From assembly GCF_016653615.1 (NCBI RefSeq), contig NZ_CP067393.1:2061673-2125672 (forward strand): 64,000 nt of DNA, in the 5' to 3' direction. Below are positions 8,231 to 16,069 of this stretch, piece by piece. Position 1 is the stretch's first letter, and each line of letters begins with the position of its first letter. The notes under the pieces were generated by a model, which saw nothing but the letters and a program-made list of their open reading frames with translations, had not been told where the DNA came from and did not search any database. The position numbers and the translations under genes were made by a program. Source of the stretch: Entomomonas asaccharolytica (GTDB lineage Bacteria; Pseudomonadota; Gammaproteobacteria; Pseudomonadales; Pseudomonadaceae).

Positions 8231-10768
8231 ATGTTTGATACAGCTAATGCTACTCATTTTAGCTTAGAAGTACAGGGACTGGACAGCCTTACAAAATTAC
8301 AAGTTCTTTCATTTGAAGGCTTAGAGGCAATCAGTAGTGACTATGCTTTTGAAGTCACATTAATTTCTAACCATATCCGTTTTGATATTACTCAACTTTT
8401 AAGTAAACCCGCTTTTTTGTCGTTTTCTTCTTACAAAAGATCGGGTATACACGGTATCGTGCAGAATGTTAAGCGAGGTGCTGTAAGTAAACACTATGTG
8501 ACTTTTAAAATAATTTTAACGCCGACCTTAACCCATCTAAAAAAACGAGTTAATCAACGAGTCTTTCGTAATAAGACAGTACCAGAAATAATTCAGACGG
8601 TTCTATTAGATCATGGTCTAAGTCAGGGGTATCATTTTGAGTTTAAACTTAAAGAAACTTACCCCGTTCTAGAGTACTGCACCCAGTATGACCAAGACGA
8701 TTACGCCTTTATTAATCACCTAGCAGAGTCTGAAGGCATCTTCTACTACTTTACTCATACACCTGAACAACACACATTAATTTTTGCCGATGCAAATCCC
8801 TTTTTTGTCACCTTGGCACAAGCTATAAAATATGTGAGTGATACAGGCTTAGTAGCAGATGAGCGAGTGATCAAACAGTTTGATGTTGGTTTATCTAGCC
8901 AAACTACGCAAGCCAGTCTGAGAAACTACAACTTTAGTACAATGAAAATTCCTGAGGGCAATGCGCAAGGATTGCAAAGTAACAAAGCAAATAATGCCAT
9001 CGAACCTCAATTAGAAAGTTATGACTACCCAAGCCGCCACTGGGATCAAGCGAGAGCAGACCACCTAGCTAAAGTAGAAATAGAACGGCTACGTACTACC
9101 CACGTATTAGCAGAGGCCAATAGTGATGTGACAGGTTTACATGCAGGGCTTTATATTAGTGTCACTGATCACCCCTTAATAGATGTAGAAAAGCCTTGGT
9201 TAATTAATCAAATTAGACATGCGGGTAAACAGCCTGCTGTACTAGAAGCATTCGGTGGAGAGCACTCTGCCAATAATACCGCCTCCGCTAGCCAACTTTA
9301 TAAATACTTTCATTACCCCGTAACCGAAGAACTGCAATTGCCTTTAGAAAACTTCTCACAAGGTTATCGTAATGTAATGGTACTTACCCCACAAGAAGTA
9401 CCCTATCGCCCTGCGAAACTACACCCAAAACCAAAAGTATTAGGCGCACAAACTGCTATAGTTACAGGTGCGGCAGGTGAAGAAATTTATTGCGATGAAT
9501 ACGGCCGAGTAAAAATTCAATGCCATTGGGATAGAGAGGGTAACTATGATGAACACTCTAGCCATTGGGTAAGAGTCAGAAGTAATTGGGCCCATGATGG
9601 ATATGGCGCAGTAACTATACCCCGTGTAGGTATGGAAGTGCTTATTGAATATGAAGAAGGCGACCCCGATTTTCCTATAGTTGTAGGTGCATTACATAAT
9701 GGTGTGAATAAAGTACCCTATGACCTACCTGCGAATAAAACCAAATCTGTTTTTAAGACTTCTAGCTCGAAAGGAGGTGTTGGTTCTAATGAGTTTAGAA
9801 TAGAAGATAAAGCAGGTTCAGAACAAATCTTTGTACAAGCACAAAAAGATTTTGATCAGCTCACTAAAAACAACCACACCGTCGAGGTTAGAAACAACAG
9901 CCATTTACAAGTAGAAAATGAACATAGCGAAACTATTGTCAATAATAGATATACCAAAAACTCTGCGGAGGAACATCACCTAACAGCACTAGATCGTAAA
10001 ACACAAATAATGATGAATGACTATAAAGAAGTCGCTTTAGCAGAACATACCACCGTTGGTACGGTGTTAACCAGTGAAGCAGGCATGGAAATTCATCTTA
10101 AAGCAGGTATGCAGTGTGTGATAGATGGTGGTTTATCGCTTACCTTAAAAGCAGGTGGACAACATATTATCCTTAACCCATCAGGGATATGGATGACCAT
10201 GCCTGTATGGACGGGTGGTGTACCGATGGAAGGCACACCAGCAGCCCCCATCCCTCCACTACATAAATACAAAGGTGTTGCCAGTGTAGCCTCTCCTCCT
10301 GTTAGCTTAAAGCCCACTGAAAGTTTTACTTATAATTTAAAATATCAGCTGGCTGATGATGTAACAGGTAAGCCTTATGCTAATAGTAAATATATTGCTA
10401 TTTTACCTGACAATAAAACAGTTAGAGGGATTACTGACACAGAGGGTTTTACAGAAACATTCCATACCAACAACCCTGAAAAAATTATTGTACACCTTTG
10501 GGAAGATGAAGAAACCATCTCCCCTACTATGGGCTCTGGCGTTATAACCACTGCCAATAGAAATACCGATCATAGTTTGCGTTATCAATTAACCGATGAT
10601 GATAACAAGCCCTATGCCTACACCAAATATATGATCACGCTACCCAATGATCAGATCATCACTGATATAACGGATGGTCAAGGCTATACTCAACCCCTTT
10701 ATAGCAATGCCCCTGAAGAGATAAAAATTCACTTATTTAATGTCAATGAAACATTGGATATAGGGTAG
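8231..10768 (+). CDS. vgrG: Type VI secretion spike protein VgrG (TssI) with duplicated C-terminal domains
   Basis: VgrG trimers form the puncturing tip of the type VI secretion system. Residues about 1-390 are the gp27/gp44-like base. The gp5 OB-fold follows at about 405-500, with the hallmark DEYGRVKIQCHWDREG and PRVGMEVLIEYEEGDPDFP. The beta-helix/DUF2345 region runs to about 690. After it come two copies of a 60-residue immunoglobulin-like or transthyretin-like domain: about 705-765, marked by PYANSKYIAIL and TDTEGFTE, and about 785-840, marked by PYAYTKYMITL and TDGQGYTQ. Such tails usually dock cargo. The next gene, a candidate effector, begins 11 bases downstream. A ribosome site AGGAAGAAG is visible. 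No other structural T6SS gene is in the window, so this is an orphan vgrG cargo locus. Confidence 0.93.
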   Translation: MFDTANATHFSLEVQGLDSLTKLQVLSFEGLEAISSDYAFEVTLISNHIRFDITQLLSKPAFLSFSSYKRSGIHGIVQNVKRGAVSKHYVTFKIILTPTLTHLKKRVNQRVFRNKTVPEIIQTVLLDHGLSQGYHFEFKLKETYPVLEYCTQYDQDDYAFINHLAESEGIFYYFTHTPEQHTLIFADANPFFVTLAQAIKYVSDTGLVADERVIKQFDVGLSSQTTQASLRNYNFSTMKIPEGNAQGLQSNKANNAIEPQLESYDYPSRHWDQARADHLAKVEIERLRTTHVLAEANSDVTGLHAGLYISVTDHPLIDVEKPWLINQIRHAGKQPAVLEAFGGEHSANNTASASQLYKYFHYPVTEELQLPLENFSQGYRNVMVLTPQEVPYRPAKLHPKPKVLGAQTAIVTGAAGEEIYCDEYGRVKIQCHWDREGNYDEHSSHWVRVRSNWAHDGYGAVTIPRVGMEVLIEYEEGDPDFPIVVGALHNGVNKVPYDLPANKTKSVFKTSSSKGGVGSNEFRIEDKAGSEQIFVQAQKDFDQLTKNNHTVEVRNNSHLQVENEHSETIVNNRYTKNSAEEHHLTALDRKTQIMMNDYKEVALAEHTTVGTVLTSEAGMEIHLKAGMQCVIDGGLSLTLKAGGQHIILNPSGIWMTMPVWTGGVPMEGTPAAPIPPLHKYKGVASVASPPVSLKPTESFTYNLKYQLADDVTGKPYANSKYIAILPDNKTVRGITDTEGFTETFHTNNPEKIIVHLWEDEETISPTMGSGVITTANRNTDHSLRYQLTDDDNKPYAYTKYMITLPNDQIITDITDGQGYTQPLYSNAPEEIKIHLFNVNETLDIG

Positions 10769-10779
10769 GTAATAAAACA

Positions 10780-12096
10780 ATGACTATATATAATATTTCT
10801 GCAGAAATAAAAACCAACACGGCTCCAGAAAATCTTTACTATGATATGGAGCTGTATAAAGCCGATTGGTCAGGTAATGAAACATTTGCCTTACGACGAA
10901 CGGGTAAATATCCACTACAGGCAGACAATAAAACGCAAGCACATCCCTCAATAGATATTAGTGATCCACCTGAAACCAGTTATATTCTTTCTATCAATCT
11001 CTACCGTAAAGTAGGTGTTGAATTTATCAATATGACCCCAGAACCGATGACGGCAATTGTACCGTTAAAGGGCTTTCAAACCAATGACAAAGAGTGGGCG
11101 GCTTCACGCGCATTTGAGTATTTTGAAACAACCCAACCCACACAAAAAGAGCGCAATGGTCAGGTTAATATATTTCAACTTAATATATCTTCCAAATCTA
11201 GAGTATTTGAAGCAAAGGAACATGGTGTGGGTGATCCATTAGACCCCTTTACTAAGCAAAAGGTGGAGGATGAATTAAAAATTAGAATGACTAGGCCAAT
11301 ACCCCCTACTTTTCAATTTGATCAATTATTAAGTTTAAATGAAAATCAAACAGATCCCGAAATTCAAAAAGAAAGAAGAAGAGTATTATTTTATCCATAT
11401 CAAGATCAATCAATGTTTTGTGGCCCTGCTGCTTTTTTCTATTGTTTACAACAGGACAGACCTGATATTTATCAACAATTAATTAAAGAATTATGGGAAT
11501 CTGGGGAAACTAAAATCGGTGCCTTAAAAATGGAGGCTGATAATAGTGTAAGGCATCCTACAAAATTCTTTAGAGAAAATGGCACTCCTAAAATACCTGC
11601 TATTGATTGGATTACAATGGCTAGTTTAAGGGATACTGAAAATACTGCGCTTTTTTCTATTAATTCCCCTAGCGGGGGTTTTCTTTGGTGGAACTGGGCA
11701 GGCGCAGTCACACTGGGAAATGTCTTAGAAAAATGGTTTAAAAAAGCAGGCGCTAGCAAAAAATACGATAATATCAGCTTTTCCCATAGTAATTTACAAG
11801 CCATATGTATACTAAATAACTATATCTCTACAGACCATCATATAGTAAGTTTAATTAGAGCAGGAATGCTTATTAGGGGTAAAAATTCCATAACCAAAGA
11901 TCATTGGATTGTTTGGGAAGATCAACTAAAACTAATGGATGGTACTGCAATAACTACCGATACACCATTAACAGAAATAGTGCAATTGAAATTATTTTCA
12001 TGGGGTGAAGTTGATCAGCAGTTAGAAGTAAATCTAACCCTAGAGCAATTTTTAAAACATACCTTTGGAGGCATGGTATTTAGCAAAATACCGTAA
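10780..12096 (+). CDS. Candidate T6SS effector, papain-like cysteine hydrolase fold (paralogue 1)
   Basis: I do not recognise a named family. Evidence for an enzyme: a conserved Cys-containing helix, MFCGPAAFFYCL (Cys214), followed about 140 residues later by HHIVSL (His354) on a predicted strand and then DHWIVWED (375-381). This Cys-helix then His-strand order is that of papain-like/C39/NlpC-P60 hydrolases. Cys214 and His354 are conserved in both paralogues in this window. Residues 1-100 form a separate domain shared by all three copies and probably bind VgrG. The gene is 11 bases after vgrG. The six lipoprotein genes that follow are probably periplasmic immunity proteins, which would place the target in the periplasm, for example peptidoglycan. 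Function is inferred. Confidence 0.65.
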   Translation: MTIYNISAEIKTNTAPENLYYDMELYKADWSGNETFALRRTGKYPLQADNKTQAHPSIDISDPPETSYILSINLYRKVGVEFINMTPEPMTAIVPLKGFQTNDKEWAASRAFEYFETTQPTQKERNGQVNIFQLNISSKSRVFEAKEHGVGDPLDPFTKQKVEDELKIRMTRPIPPTFQFDQLLSLNENQTDPEIQKERRRVLFYPYQDQSMFCGPAAFFYCLQQDRPDIYQQLIKELWESGETKIGALKMEADNSVRHPTKFFRENGTPKIPAIDWITMASLRDTENTALFSINSPSGGFLWWNWAGAVTLGNVLEKWFKKAGASKKYDNISFSHSNLQAICILNNYISTDHHIVSLIRAGMLIRGKNSITKDHWIVWEDQLKLMDGTAITTDTPLTEIVQLKLFSWGEVDQQLEVNLTLEQFLKHTFGGMVFSKIP

Positions 12097-12102
12097 TACA
12101 TA

Positions 12103-12468
12103 ATGAAAAAATTAACCACTATATTTATCATGGGTTTTTTACTATTGGGTTGTACTCCAAAAGTTATAATTGCCCCTGATAAATTACCCGATGCAATAGT
12201 GGGAGAATTATATTATGCAGAAATTGAAATCACTGGCGGAACTGGTCGTGCAACATCAGTGAATAGTGTTATAACTCCAAATGTACTTTTTTTAGAACCT
12301 AATCCTAAAGCTGGTTGGGGAAATTATAATAAGAGTATTATCGTTGGCAAACCAATAACTACAGAAACTATCACCGTAAAGATAACAGGAGATATGGCTC
12401 CCTCTTTTTTCAATATGGATCCAAAATTTGAAAAAACTTATGTAATTAAAGTTAAAGAGAGAGAATAA
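12103..12468 (+). CDS. Putative immunity lipoprotein, A-type, copy 1
   Basis: This 121-residue protein has a lipoprotein signal: MKKL, a hydrophobic core, and the lipobox LLLGC with the lipidated Cys at about residue 17. Thr at +2 predicts outer-membrane anchoring on the periplasmic face. The mature part starts with LPDAIVGELYYAEIEITGGTG, the hallmark beginning of a putative-Ig (He_PIG-like) beta-sandwich. It then runs to a VKITGDMAP strand and a basic end. The gene starts 6 bases after the effector stop and is therefore probably co-translated with it, the usual arrangement of an effector and its immunity protein. Type A is marked by NPKAGWGN. Its last 124 bases (12355-12478) are identical to those of copy 3. 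Confidence 0.7.
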   Translation: MKKLTTIFIMGFLLLGCTPKVIIAPDKLPDAIVGELYYAEIEITGGTGRATSVNSVITPNVLFLEPNPKAGWGNYNKSIIVGKPITTETITVKITGDMAPSFFNMDPKFEKTYVIKVKERE

Positions 12469-12511
12469 TTTTTTAGGATAAAAAGATTTAAAGGGAGTTT
12501 TAAAAATAGCG

Positions 12512-12877
12512 ATGCGAACTTCTATATTTATATTATGTTTTTTATTAGTAGGCTGTACTCCAAAAGTTATTATTACTCCTGATAAATTACCCGATGCAAT
12601 TGTGGGAGAACTTTATTATGCTGAAATCGAAATTAATGGAGGTTCTGGCCCTGTAACAGCGGGCGGATTTGAGCGTATTATAACTCCGCAAGTATTATGG
12701 GTAGAGCCTAATCCTAATAAACAAGGAAGGTTCTATAATAGTCTTATTATACGTGGTAGACCTACAACTACAGAAACTATCACTGTAAAAATAAAGGGAG
12801 ATATGATACCAACACTTTTTCTTGGTGAAGCAAACTTTGAAAAAACTTATGCAATTAAAGTAAAAGAGAAAGAATAA
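12512..12877 (+). CDS. Putative immunity lipoprotein, B-type, copy 2
   Basis: This 121-residue lipoprotein has the lipobox LLVGC and Thr at +2 (outer-membrane sorting). After the shared LPDAIVGELYYAEIEI segment it diverges to the B form: NGGSGPVTAGGFERIITPQVLWVEPNPN, FYNSLIIRGRP and GDMIPTLFLGEANFEKTY. The B form differs from the A form mainly in the middle, where a specificity surface would be expected, while both ends stay conserved. The ribosome site GGGAG lies unusually far (about 14 bases) from the ATG, as in most copies. Its cognate toxin is unknown; the second effector at 14650 is one candidate. Confidence 0.65.
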   Translation: MRTSIFILCFLLVGCTPKVIITPDKLPDAIVGELYYAEIEINGGSGPVTAGGFERIITPQVLWVEPNPNKQGRFYNSLIIRGRPTTTETITVKIKGDMIPTLFLGEANFEKTYAIKVKEKE

Positions 12878-12917
12878 TTTTCAGGATAAAGAAAATTAAA
12901 AAGGAGTTTTTAAGATA

Positions 12918-13289
12918 ATGATGAGAGTCTCTATATTTATATTATATTTTTTATTAATAGGTTGTACTTCATCAAAAATTATTATTACGCCTGATAAATT
13001 ACCTGATGCAATAGTAGGAGAATTATATTATGCAGAAATTGAAATTTCTGGTGAGACTAGCCGCGTGCTATCAGGCAGAGTAAAAAGTCTTATAATTCCT
13101 AATGTTTTAGTTGTACAAAGTAACCCAAAAACAGGTTGGGGGAATGATAACCAACTTATTATATATGGTAAGCCCATAACTACAGAAACTATCACCGTAA
13201 AGATAACAGGAGATATGGCTCCCTCTTTTTTCAATATGGATCCAAAATTTGAAAAAACTTATGTAATTAAAGTTAAAGAGAGAGAATAA
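12918..13289 (+). CDS. Putative immunity lipoprotein, A-type, copy 3 (mosaic)
   Basis: This 123-residue lipoprotein has the lipobox LLIGC. Its central part has drifted further than the other A copies (SGETSRVLSGRVKSLIIPNVLVVQSNPKTGWGN). In contrast, bases 13176-13299 are identical to 12355-12478 of copy 1, including the stop codon and spacer. The sharp change from diverged to identical sequence points to a recent gene conversion or unequal crossover. Tandem ATG ATG codons open the gene at 12918; either may be used. Confidence 0.65.
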   Translation: MMRVSIFILYFLLIGCTSSKIIITPDKLPDAIVGELYYAEIEISGETSRVLSGRVKSLIIPNVLVVQSNPKTGWGNDNQLIIYGKPITTETITVKITGDMAPSFFNMDPKFEKTYVIKVKERE

Positions 13290-13333
13290 TTTTTTAGGAC
13301 AAAAAGTATTTAAAGGGAGTTTTAAAAATAGCT

Positions 13334-13702
13334 ATGCGAATATCTATATTTATATTGTGTTTTTTATTAGTAGGCTGTATTCCATCAAAAGTCATAATTA
13401 CACCTGATACACTACCTGATGCAATAGTGGGAGAACTTTATTATACAGAAATTGAAATTAATGGTGGCTCTGGACCTGTAACAGCTAGTGGTTTTCAAAG
13501 TACTTCAACTTCAAATAGATTATGGGTAGAAGTTAACCCTACAAAGACGGCTAGATTTTACAATAGTCTTATTGTACATGGTAAACCCATAAATACTGAA
13601 ACCATCACAGTAAAGATAAAGGGGCATACAATACCAACACTTTTCCTTGGAGAAGCAAGCTTTGAAAAAACTTATGTAATCAAAGTAAAAGAGAGACAAT
13701 AG
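13334..13702 (+). CDS. Putative immunity lipoprotein, B-type, copy 4
   Basis: This 122-residue lipoprotein has the lipobox LLVGC followed by Ile, the only copy without Thr at +2. It keeps the B-type markers NGGSGPVTASGFQ and FYNSLIVHGKP and the C-terminal TIPTLFLGEASFEKTY nearly as in copy 2. The segment between them (STSTSNRLWVEVNPTKTAR) is altered, so divergence is concentrated in the central loop. It sits in the array with a 44-base spacer on each side. Function is inferred from position and lipoprotein character. Confidence 0.62.
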   Translation: MRISIFILCFLLVGCIPSKVIITPDTLPDAIVGELYYTEIEINGGSGPVTASGFQSTSTSNRLWVEVNPTKTARFYNSLIVHGKPINTETITVKIKGHTIPTLFLGEASFEKTYVIKVKERQ

Positions 13703-13746
13703 TTTTTTAGGATAAAAAAGATTTAAAGGGAGTTTTAAAAATAGTT

Positions 13747-14109
13747 ATGCGAATATCTGTATTTTTACTGTACTTTTTATTAACAGGCTGTACTCCAAAA
13801 GTAATGATTACTCCTGAGATATTACCTGATGCGATAGTGGGAGAACCTTATTATGCGGAAATTGAAATCACTGGAGGAACAGGTCGTGTTAAATCCATTG
13901 GTAGTGTTATAACCCCCCCCAATGCACTTTTTCTTCAACTTAACCCTAAAGCGGGATGGGGAAACTATAACAAACGCATTATAAACGGCAAACCAATAAC
14001 AAATGAAACTATAATAGTAAAGATAACAGGAGATATGGCCCCTACTTTTTTTAATAGAAAACCAACATTTGAAAAAACCTTTGTGATTAAAGTAAAAGAG
14101 AGAGAATAA
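13747..14109 (+). CDS. Putative immunity lipoprotein, A-type, copy 5
   Basis: This 120-residue lipoprotein has the lipobox LLTGC with Thr at +2. The A-type segment is very like copy 1 (TGGTGRVKSIGSVITPPNALFLQLNPKAGWGNYNKRI), with GDMAPTFFNRKPTFEKTF at the end. A run of eight C in the coding sequence (13912-13919) is a potential slippage site within the gene: a one-base change would break the frame, which could switch this copy off. The frame is intact here. Confidence 0.62.
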   Translation: MRISVFLLYFLLTGCTPKVMITPEILPDAIVGEPYYAEIEITGGTGRVKSIGSVITPPNALFLQLNPKAGWGNYNKRIINGKPITNETIIVKITGDMAPTFFNRKPTFEKTFVIKVKERE

Positions 14110-14152
14110 TTTTTTAGGATAAAAAGTTTTAAAGGGAGTTTTAAAAATAGCT

Positions 14153-14524
14153 ATGCGAACATCTATATTTATATTATGTTTTTTATTAATAGGCTGTACT
14201 CCAAAAGTTATGATTACGCCTGATAAATTACCTGATGCAGTTGTAGGAGAATTATATTACGCAGAAATTGAAATCACAGGTGGCTCTGGACCTGTAACAG
14301 CTAGTGGATTTAAGCGGATTATAACGCCACCTGTATTATGGGTAGAACCTAATTATGAAAAGGATAAAAGAGAAGGAAGTTTTTATAATAGTCTAACTGT
14401 AAAAGGTATCCCAAAAACTACCGAAGATATTACCATAAAGATAAGTGGCTATATGATACCCTCTGGCTGGAGTACTGCTACTTCTAAATTTGAAAAAACT
14501 TATATTATTAAAGTACGAGATTAA
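14153..14524 (+). CDS. Putative immunity lipoprotein, B-type, copy 6
   Basis: The last array member has 123 residues, lipobox LLIGC and Thr at +2. It has the B-type GGSGPVTASGFKRIITPPVLWVEPN, then an insertion (YEKDKREG) before SFYNSL. Its C-terminus is the most diverged (GYMIPSGWSTATSKFEKTYIIKVRD). It is closest to the second effector gene (125 bases downstream). A pairing with that effector is possible but not shown. The following spacer keeps a trace of the array spacer (TTTTTTTAGGGTAAAAAAAGG at about 14560-14580). Confidence 0.6.
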   Translation: MRTSIFILCFLLIGCTPKVMITPDKLPDAVVGELYYAEIEITGGSGPVTASGFKRIITPPVLWVEPNYEKDKREGSFYNSLTVKGIPKTTEDITIKISGYMIPSGWSTATSKFEKTYIIKVRD

Positions 14525-14649
14525 TGAAACTATAAATTATTAATAGCAATAGAACGTCCATTTTTTTAGGGTAAAAAAAGGAATAAAACAATTTAGTATG
14601 AATTGAAGCATTTTTTGTTGTTTACATAGAACTTAAAGGAATTAATATT

Positions 14650-15948
14650 ATGGCGATATACACTGTATATACACGAGTAGAGTCCAACGTTTCTTATAGT
14701 GATCTTTTCTATACCATGCAAGTTTATCGGTATACTGAGGGCGCAATGTTTTATGCTTTACCAATGACAAAGATACGCCCTGTACAAGCAAACTATATGA
14801 CACAAAAACATGAAACGGTAGATATCCCTACGAAAAAATTCAATAGTAAACATATTGAATATATTATGGAGGTTATGCTGTATCGTAAAATTGGTGATGA
14901 GTTTATCGAGGTGTTAGATAAACCTGCTACCAGTATTGTTTCACTATTAAATTTTGCTACCGATGACTTTGACAGTAGAACTTCAAGAACTAATATTTGC
15001 TATTTTGAAACCAGCCAACCTACTCAAAAGACCACGGATGGAGATATTAATACTTATCAATTAAAAATTTCCTGTAAAAAGCGGGTATTTATTGCACCTG
15101 AACACCCTATTGATGATCCTGAAGATCCATTTCTTAAATCTAAAATTGAAGCGGCATTAAAAGAAAGAGTAAAACCTTATCCCACTGCTAGTAGAAGATC
15201 GTTAACCTTTGAAGAAAAGTTAGCACAAAATTTATCTTACCCAGAACAAGGTAGTTCAAACCTTTGTTCAGCCGCAGCCTTCTTTTATTGTTTGTTAAAC
15301 GATAGACCAGATTTATATATACAAATAGTGCGCGAGCTGTGGGAAGATGGCAGAACACAATTAGGTTCTAAACTTATTAGACCCAGTCCTGCCTGTACCC
15401 GTCCGATCAACTTTTTTGAATATGATAAGACATTACGAAAAGATGTCCCCAAGATGCCTGCTATTGATTGGATAACACTGGCTAGTATATGCGATTCAGA
15501 AAATATAGTGTTTCCTCATGACTCTCCTTCTAATAAACTTTCAGGTGTTATTCTTGATGGCAGAGTAAAAGGTTGGTTTGAGTACCTTGGTGCCTCTTGT
15601 GTTAAAACTTACGGTATTGATGCTATTTTTGGGCGTCATTTAAGACAAAGAGAAGTCTGTGAAATTAATAGTTTTGTTGGCCCACATGTACATATTATAA
15701 CCATGATAGGTAATTCTATACTGCATACACCTCCCCATGACAATGAAATGCAATGGATTGTTTGGGAAGATAGGTTAAGGGTGGATGATGGTAGTAATAG
15801 AGAGGTTGATTATGATACACCCTATACCGCAAAAGTATCATTAAAGTTATTTGCCAACGGTAAATTGAGAACCACCAGAAAAGGGCTAACTTTAAAAGAC
15901 TTTTTAGAACATTTAGCAGGTGGTGTAGTCGTTACACAAATCCCCTAA
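14650..15948 (+). CDS. Candidate T6SS effector paralogue 2 (altered active-site surroundings)
   Basis: This 432-residue protein aligns end to end with the effector at 10780. It shares the N-terminal domain (MAIYTVYTRVESN..., YRKIGDEF), the nucleophile helix LCSAAAFFYCL (Cys206), the block KMPAIDWITLASICD (268-282) and the strand HVHIITM (His348). The C-terminal FLEHLAGGVVVTQIP is also shared. Two differences stand out: CGP has become CSA after the Cys, and the DHW motif has become MQW (Q368). Cys206 and His348 remain, so a minimal dyad is kept, but the third residue may have changed. The ribosome site is AAAGGAATTAAT-ATT-ATG. No immunity-like gene follows it; the lipoprotein array upstream may serve both effectors. 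Confidence 0.6.
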   Translation: MAIYTVYTRVESNVSYSDLFYTMQVYRYTEGAMFYALPMTKIRPVQANYMTQKHETVDIPTKKFNSKHIEYIMEVMLYRKIGDEFIEVLDKPATSIVSLLNFATDDFDSRTSRTNICYFETSQPTQKTTDGDINTYQLKISCKKRVFIAPEHPIDDPEDPFLKSKIEAALKERVKPYPTASRRSLTFEEKLAQNLSYPEQGSSNLCSAAAFFYCLLNDRPDLYIQIVRELWEDGRTQLGSKLIRPSPACTRPINFFEYDKTLRKDVPKMPAIDWITLASICDSENIVFPHDSPSNKLSGVILDGRVKGWFEYLGASCVKTYGIDAIFGRHLRQREVCEINSFVGPHVHIITMIGNSILHTPPHDNEMQWIVWEDRLRVDDGSNREVDYDTPYTAKVSLKLFANGKLRTTRKGLTLKDFLEHLAGGVVVTQIP

Positions 15949-16069
15949 AACTTATTAAATTTATTATTTTTTTGTACTGCTTCACAATACTTTAGGCTAA
16001 TTTGCTTAGTTAGTGTGGTAATTAGTTTATAATCTTTGCCATTAACTACTGCTTGTTAGGTACAAGATA

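Larger units (their letters stand above)
12103..14524 (+). repeat. Six-copy tandem gene array, three A-B dimer units
   Basis: Six homologous lipoprotein genes follow each other with gaps of about 40-44 bases. They alternate in type: copies 1, 3 and 5 share NPK(A/T)GWGN and GDMAP(S/T)FFN, whereas copies 2, 4 and 6 share GSGPVTA and FYNSL. Same-type starts are 815, 829, 822 and 819 bases apart, so the duplicating unit is an A-B pair of about 820 bases. Spacers are near-identical (TTTTTTAGGATAAAAAG... AAAGGGAGTTTTAAAAATAG). Confidence 0.9.

Noticed and set aside
12103-14524. CRISPR array
   Set aside because: The repeats are whole genes of about 410 bases with open frames, not short repeats with spacers.
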